A DNA stretch of 45,150 bases from Pedobacter ghigonis (GTDB lineage: Bacteria; Bacteroidota; Bacteroidia; Sphingobacteriales; Sphingobacteriaceae), in contig NZ_CAESCM010000025.1 of the NCBI RefSeq assembly GCF_903166585.1, positions 1 through 45,150 on the forward strand. Reading direction: 5' to 3'. Position 1 is the first letter of the stretch; each line of letters starts with the position of its first letter. Positions 43,195-45,150 of the stretch are shown in pieces. The notes below the pieces were generated by a model, which was given only the letters and a program-made list of their open reading frames with translations, was not told the origin of the DNA and ran no database searches. The translations under genes were made by a program, and so were the position numbers.

Positions 43195-43286
43195 TGGCTA
43201 CAAAAATTGTGATTATTTAGATTAAATACAAATAAAAATGTAAATAATTTTTTGGGAGCGTTAAGCGGGGTGCGTTTGGAGTGGAG

Positions 43287-43338
43287 AAGGAAGGAAGGAA
43301 GGAAGGAAGGAAGGAAGGAAGGAAGGAAGGAAGGAAGG
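43287..43338. repeat. Tetranucleotide microsatellite (AAGG)13
   Basis: Exactly 13 uninterrupted copies of AAGG on the plus strand (CCTT on the minus strand). It lies in the upstream region of the 119-residue hypothetical gene and just beyond the 3' side of the acetyltransferase gene. It is followed by CATTCCGAGCGTAGTGAAAAGG, a dispersed repeat type. Such tracts change length by slippage. Confidence 0.97.
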
Positions 43339-43418
43339 ATCGCCATTCCGAGCGTAGTGAAAAGGAGTTGAGGAATCTATTAAGCGTTTCTTTGTTGATG
43401 TGTTTTAGAAAAACTCAA

Positions 43419-43985
43419 TTAATGACCCGCTTTAAGTTGAAACACCATGTGATGATACAGTCCGCCCATAAATTGTTTCTCGTTTTGGATTACGAAGCCC
43501 ATTTTTTCATAAAGCTTTAATGCCTGTACATTATTTTGTTCAACCAGGAGTGCAATGTTTTGGTGACCTAGTTGCCGGCCCCAGTTAATACCTGCTTTGA
43601 TCAGTTCTTTTCCGATTCCTTTTCCCTGAGCTTTAGGATTAACGCTAATGCTATCCAGATAAAATTCGCCGCTTTGGGTTTCTGCATCTGGCTTGCTGTC
43701 GGTTGGCTTATCGTTTTGGATATACGTTAGCAAGGGCTTACGGAGTTCGATAAGCTTTCCTCCATCGTAGGCATTTAAAGAACCCAGTACTTCGCCTGCT
43801 TCTTCAAAAACTAAGGTGTTTTCATAGCTGTACTGATTGCCCTTTTGCTGAAAGAGGTATTCGAAAATGCGGTTAATCTCGTTTTGGTTTTGCGTATGGG
43901 TTAATTTTTCTGCCAGTTTACCCATTGCCTGGATTATTAAAGGCACAACTTTGGCAAAATCGGTAGGTTTGGCTGGTCTGATCAT
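43419..43985 (-). CDS. GNAT family N-acetyltransferase
   Basis: The 188-residue protein shows the GNAT core: MIRPAKPTDFAKVVPLI at the start, LDSISVNPKAQGKGIGKELIKAGINW with the acetyl-CoA loop AQGKGIG, and NVQALKLYEKMGFVIQNEKQFMGG, the typical motif B. The middle has EAGEVLGSLNAYDG. HHMVFQLK ends the fold. The acceptor is unknown. It begins directly after the stop of the metallo-beta-lactamase-fold gene (adjacent bases 43985/43986), so the two form one unit and may act on related substrates. Confidence 0.87.
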   Translation of the reverse strand: MIRPAKPTDFAKVVPLIIQAMGKLAEKLTHTQNQNEINRIFEYLFQQKGNQYSYENTLVFEEAGEVLGSLNAYDGGKLIELRKPLLTYIQNDKPTDSKPDAETQSGEFYLDSISVNPKAQGKGIGKELIKAGINWGRQLGHQNIALLVEQNNVQALKLYEKMGFVIQNEKQFMGGLYHHMVFQLKAGH

Positions 43986-44825
43986 TTAAATATCGCTTAA
44001 GTTAAAAGTTTCGGCTACACGGATGCCTTTTTCAGTCCGCTGCAGCGTACAGCACTCGTTAACCGGATCGTGCTCCAGGTATAAGATATAGTTGTTGCTT
44101 ACTGCTTCTTCTAAAAAGGCTTGTTTTTCGGTTAATGTTTTTAACGGAAACATATCATAAGCCATTACATAGGGCAGGGGCAGGTGACCAACCGAGGGTA
44201 AAAGATCGGCCATGTACACAACTGTTTTTCCTTTGTAATTAATTTTTGGCAGCATCATGGCATCGGTATGGCAATAGGCAAAGCTGATGTTGATGTCTTT
44301 CTGCCAGGCTATATTTTCCTGCTCGGTAACAAACTTTAGCTGGCCGCTTTCCTGTATAGGTAAAATGTTTTCTTTTAAAAAGGAAGCTTTTTCTCTTGCA
44401 TTGGGTTCTACTGCCCATTGCCAGTGCTTTTCGTTGCTCCAATAGGTAGCATTGCTGAATGCAGGTTTTAATTTATCGCCATCCCTTAGCACAGCACCGC
44501 CCACGTGGTCGAAATGGAGGTGTGTTAAAAAAACATCGGTAATATCGCCGGTACTGAAACCTAAACCAGCCAGCGATTTTTCCATCGTATCATCGCCATG
44601 CAGGTAATAATGGCTAAAGAATTTTTCATCCTGTTTATTCCCGATTCCGGTATCAACTAAAATGAGCTGGTTGCCCTCTTCTATTAATAAACAACGCATG
44701 GCCCAGGTACAAAGGTTGTTGGCATCGGCCGGGTTGGTTTTTTGCCAGATGGCTTTGGGTACCACGCCAAACATTGCGCCGCCGTCGAGTTTAAAAAAGC
44801 CTGTGTTTATGGTGTGAAGTTTCAT
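43986..44825 (-). CDS. Metallo-beta-lactamase fold hydrolase
   Basis: The 279-residue protein carries the metal-binding HxHxDH motif as THLHFDHVGG near residue 102, with further ligands likely in CHTDAMM near 185 and YLEHDP near the end. An upstream LVDTGIGNKQDEKF is the family strand. It resembles the AHL lactonase/quorum-quenching-like and general MBL hydrolases, whose substrates vary. No signal peptide is seen, so it is cytoplasmic. It is first in a unit with the acetyltransferase. The start 44825 gives MKLHTINTGFFKLDGG, the typical MBL opening. Confidence 0.88.
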   Translation of the reverse strand: MKLHTINTGFFKLDGGAMFGVVPKAIWQKTNPADANNLCTWAMRCLLIEEGNQLILVDTGIGNKQDEKFFSHYYLHGDDTMEKSLAGLGFSTGDITDVFLTHLHFDHVGGAVLRDGDKLKPAFSNATYWSNEKHWQWAVEPNAREKASFLKENILPIQESGQLKFVTEQENIAWQKDINISFAYCHTDAMMLPKINYKGKTVVYMADLLPSVGHLPLPYVMAYDMFPLKTLTEKQAFLEEAVSNNYILYLEHDPVNECCTLQRTEKGIRVAETFNLSDI

Positions 44826-45150
44826 TTGATGTAAGATGTAAAAGGTAAAATGGATGATGTAAGATGGCTAAAAATACAAAACCCTTTAGGATTAACTAAA
44901 GTGTTTCTGTAATAATATTGGTTTTAATTATGATTTGGCCTTAGGCCTTTAAACTTTTGACGTAAAAGGTAAAAATGGAGATGTACAGGGCTAAAAATAA
45001 AAACCCCTTTAGAATTAACGAGCGCACTGAAAAAGTCCCTTAATTCAAAAGGATAAAGGAGTAGAAAACTAGTTTTTCTGCTCCTTTTTTTGTATTTTAA
45101 AGGTGTATTATTACTGCTTTTAGATGCTGCTTCAACAACAAAAAATCCAG
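44826..45150. other. Right edge: direct repeat and an orphan terminator
   Basis: Two copies of a roughly 57-bp phrase (GGTAAAATGG...GGCTAAAAATACAAAACCC...TTTAGGATTAAC) lie at 44842-44900 and 44966-45020. Each contains a tiny ORF (MAKNTKPFRIN and MYRAKNKNPFRINERTEKVP), which may be chance. At 45055-45093, GGAGTAGAAAA and TTTTTCTGCTCC form a hairpin followed by seven T on the plus strand. No plus-strand gene precedes it in the window. It may belong to a leader of a gene beyond the edge. Confidence 0.5.

Noticed and set aside
43110..43346. Minus-strand frame with PSFLPSFL repeats through the AAGG tract
   Set aside because: Low-complexity translation that overlaps the start of the better 119-residue gene in another frame.

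Overview
The window looks like chromosomal DNA of a Bacteroidota species in the family Sphingobacteriaceae, most likely Pedobacter or a close relative. The grounds are a fused MurF-alanine racemase gene, a type IX secretion cargo with a gliding-type C-terminal domain paired with a PorP/SprF protein, promoters of the Bacteroidota type (TTG, about 19-20 nt, TAnnTTTG), and AT-rich spacers full of dispersed palindromes. No phage, insertion-sequence transposase, CRISPR array or rRNA gene is visible.

Layout. Positions 1-540 hold two tRNA genes (Leu-TAA, Gly-GCC) on the minus strand. 630-12461 is mostly housekeeping: recX diverging from murF-alr, a DUF502 membrane protein with an ArsC-like reductase, two tandem paralogues of unknown function, a sodium:solute symporter with a LOG-family hydrolase, recR, a short-chain dehydrogenase, a secreted alpha/beta hydrolase and a Kir-type potassium channel. 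12478-16641 is a partial tryptophan operon (trpD-trpF-trpB-trpA). 17083-24512 holds an acetyltransferase and a TetR-controlled RND efflux operon. 24513-28682 is repeat-rich and carries nhaA, a doubtful small ORF and a porP/sprF-like gene. 28691-34414 is one 1907-residue secreted nuclease-like protein. 35847-39909 has a Sua5/YrdC protein, an FMN-binding glutamate-synthase-like protein and asnS. 39910-41626 is a long non-coding gap. 41627-44825 has ferritin, an unknown gene behind a 13-copy AAGG repeat, an acetyltransferase and a metallo-beta-lactamase-fold hydrolase.

The main discovery is upstream of trpD. A promoter is followed by a 17-codon leader ORF with three consecutive Trp codons, then a perfect rho-independent terminator. 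I could draw by hand an 8-bp 1:2 hairpin next to the Trp codons and a roughly 14-bp 2:3 antiterminator that consumes the 5' arm of the terminator. This is the layout of ribosome-mediated transcription attenuation, here controlling a trpDFBA operon in a Bacteroidota genome.

Other leads. A TetR operator (core TTAACACTGTTA) occurs at the tetR promoter, before the efflux operon and again inside the adaptor gene. A consensus promoter at 40351-40380 is followed within 65 nt by a terminator and no gene, which suggests a small RNA; it lies between a 290-nt stretch with only 8 cytosines and a nine-unit, about 110-bp tandem array. A repeat of about 170 bp is present five times in the same orientation around nhaA and the nuclease gene.

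All calls come from reading sequence and conserved motifs. No database search or folding program was run.
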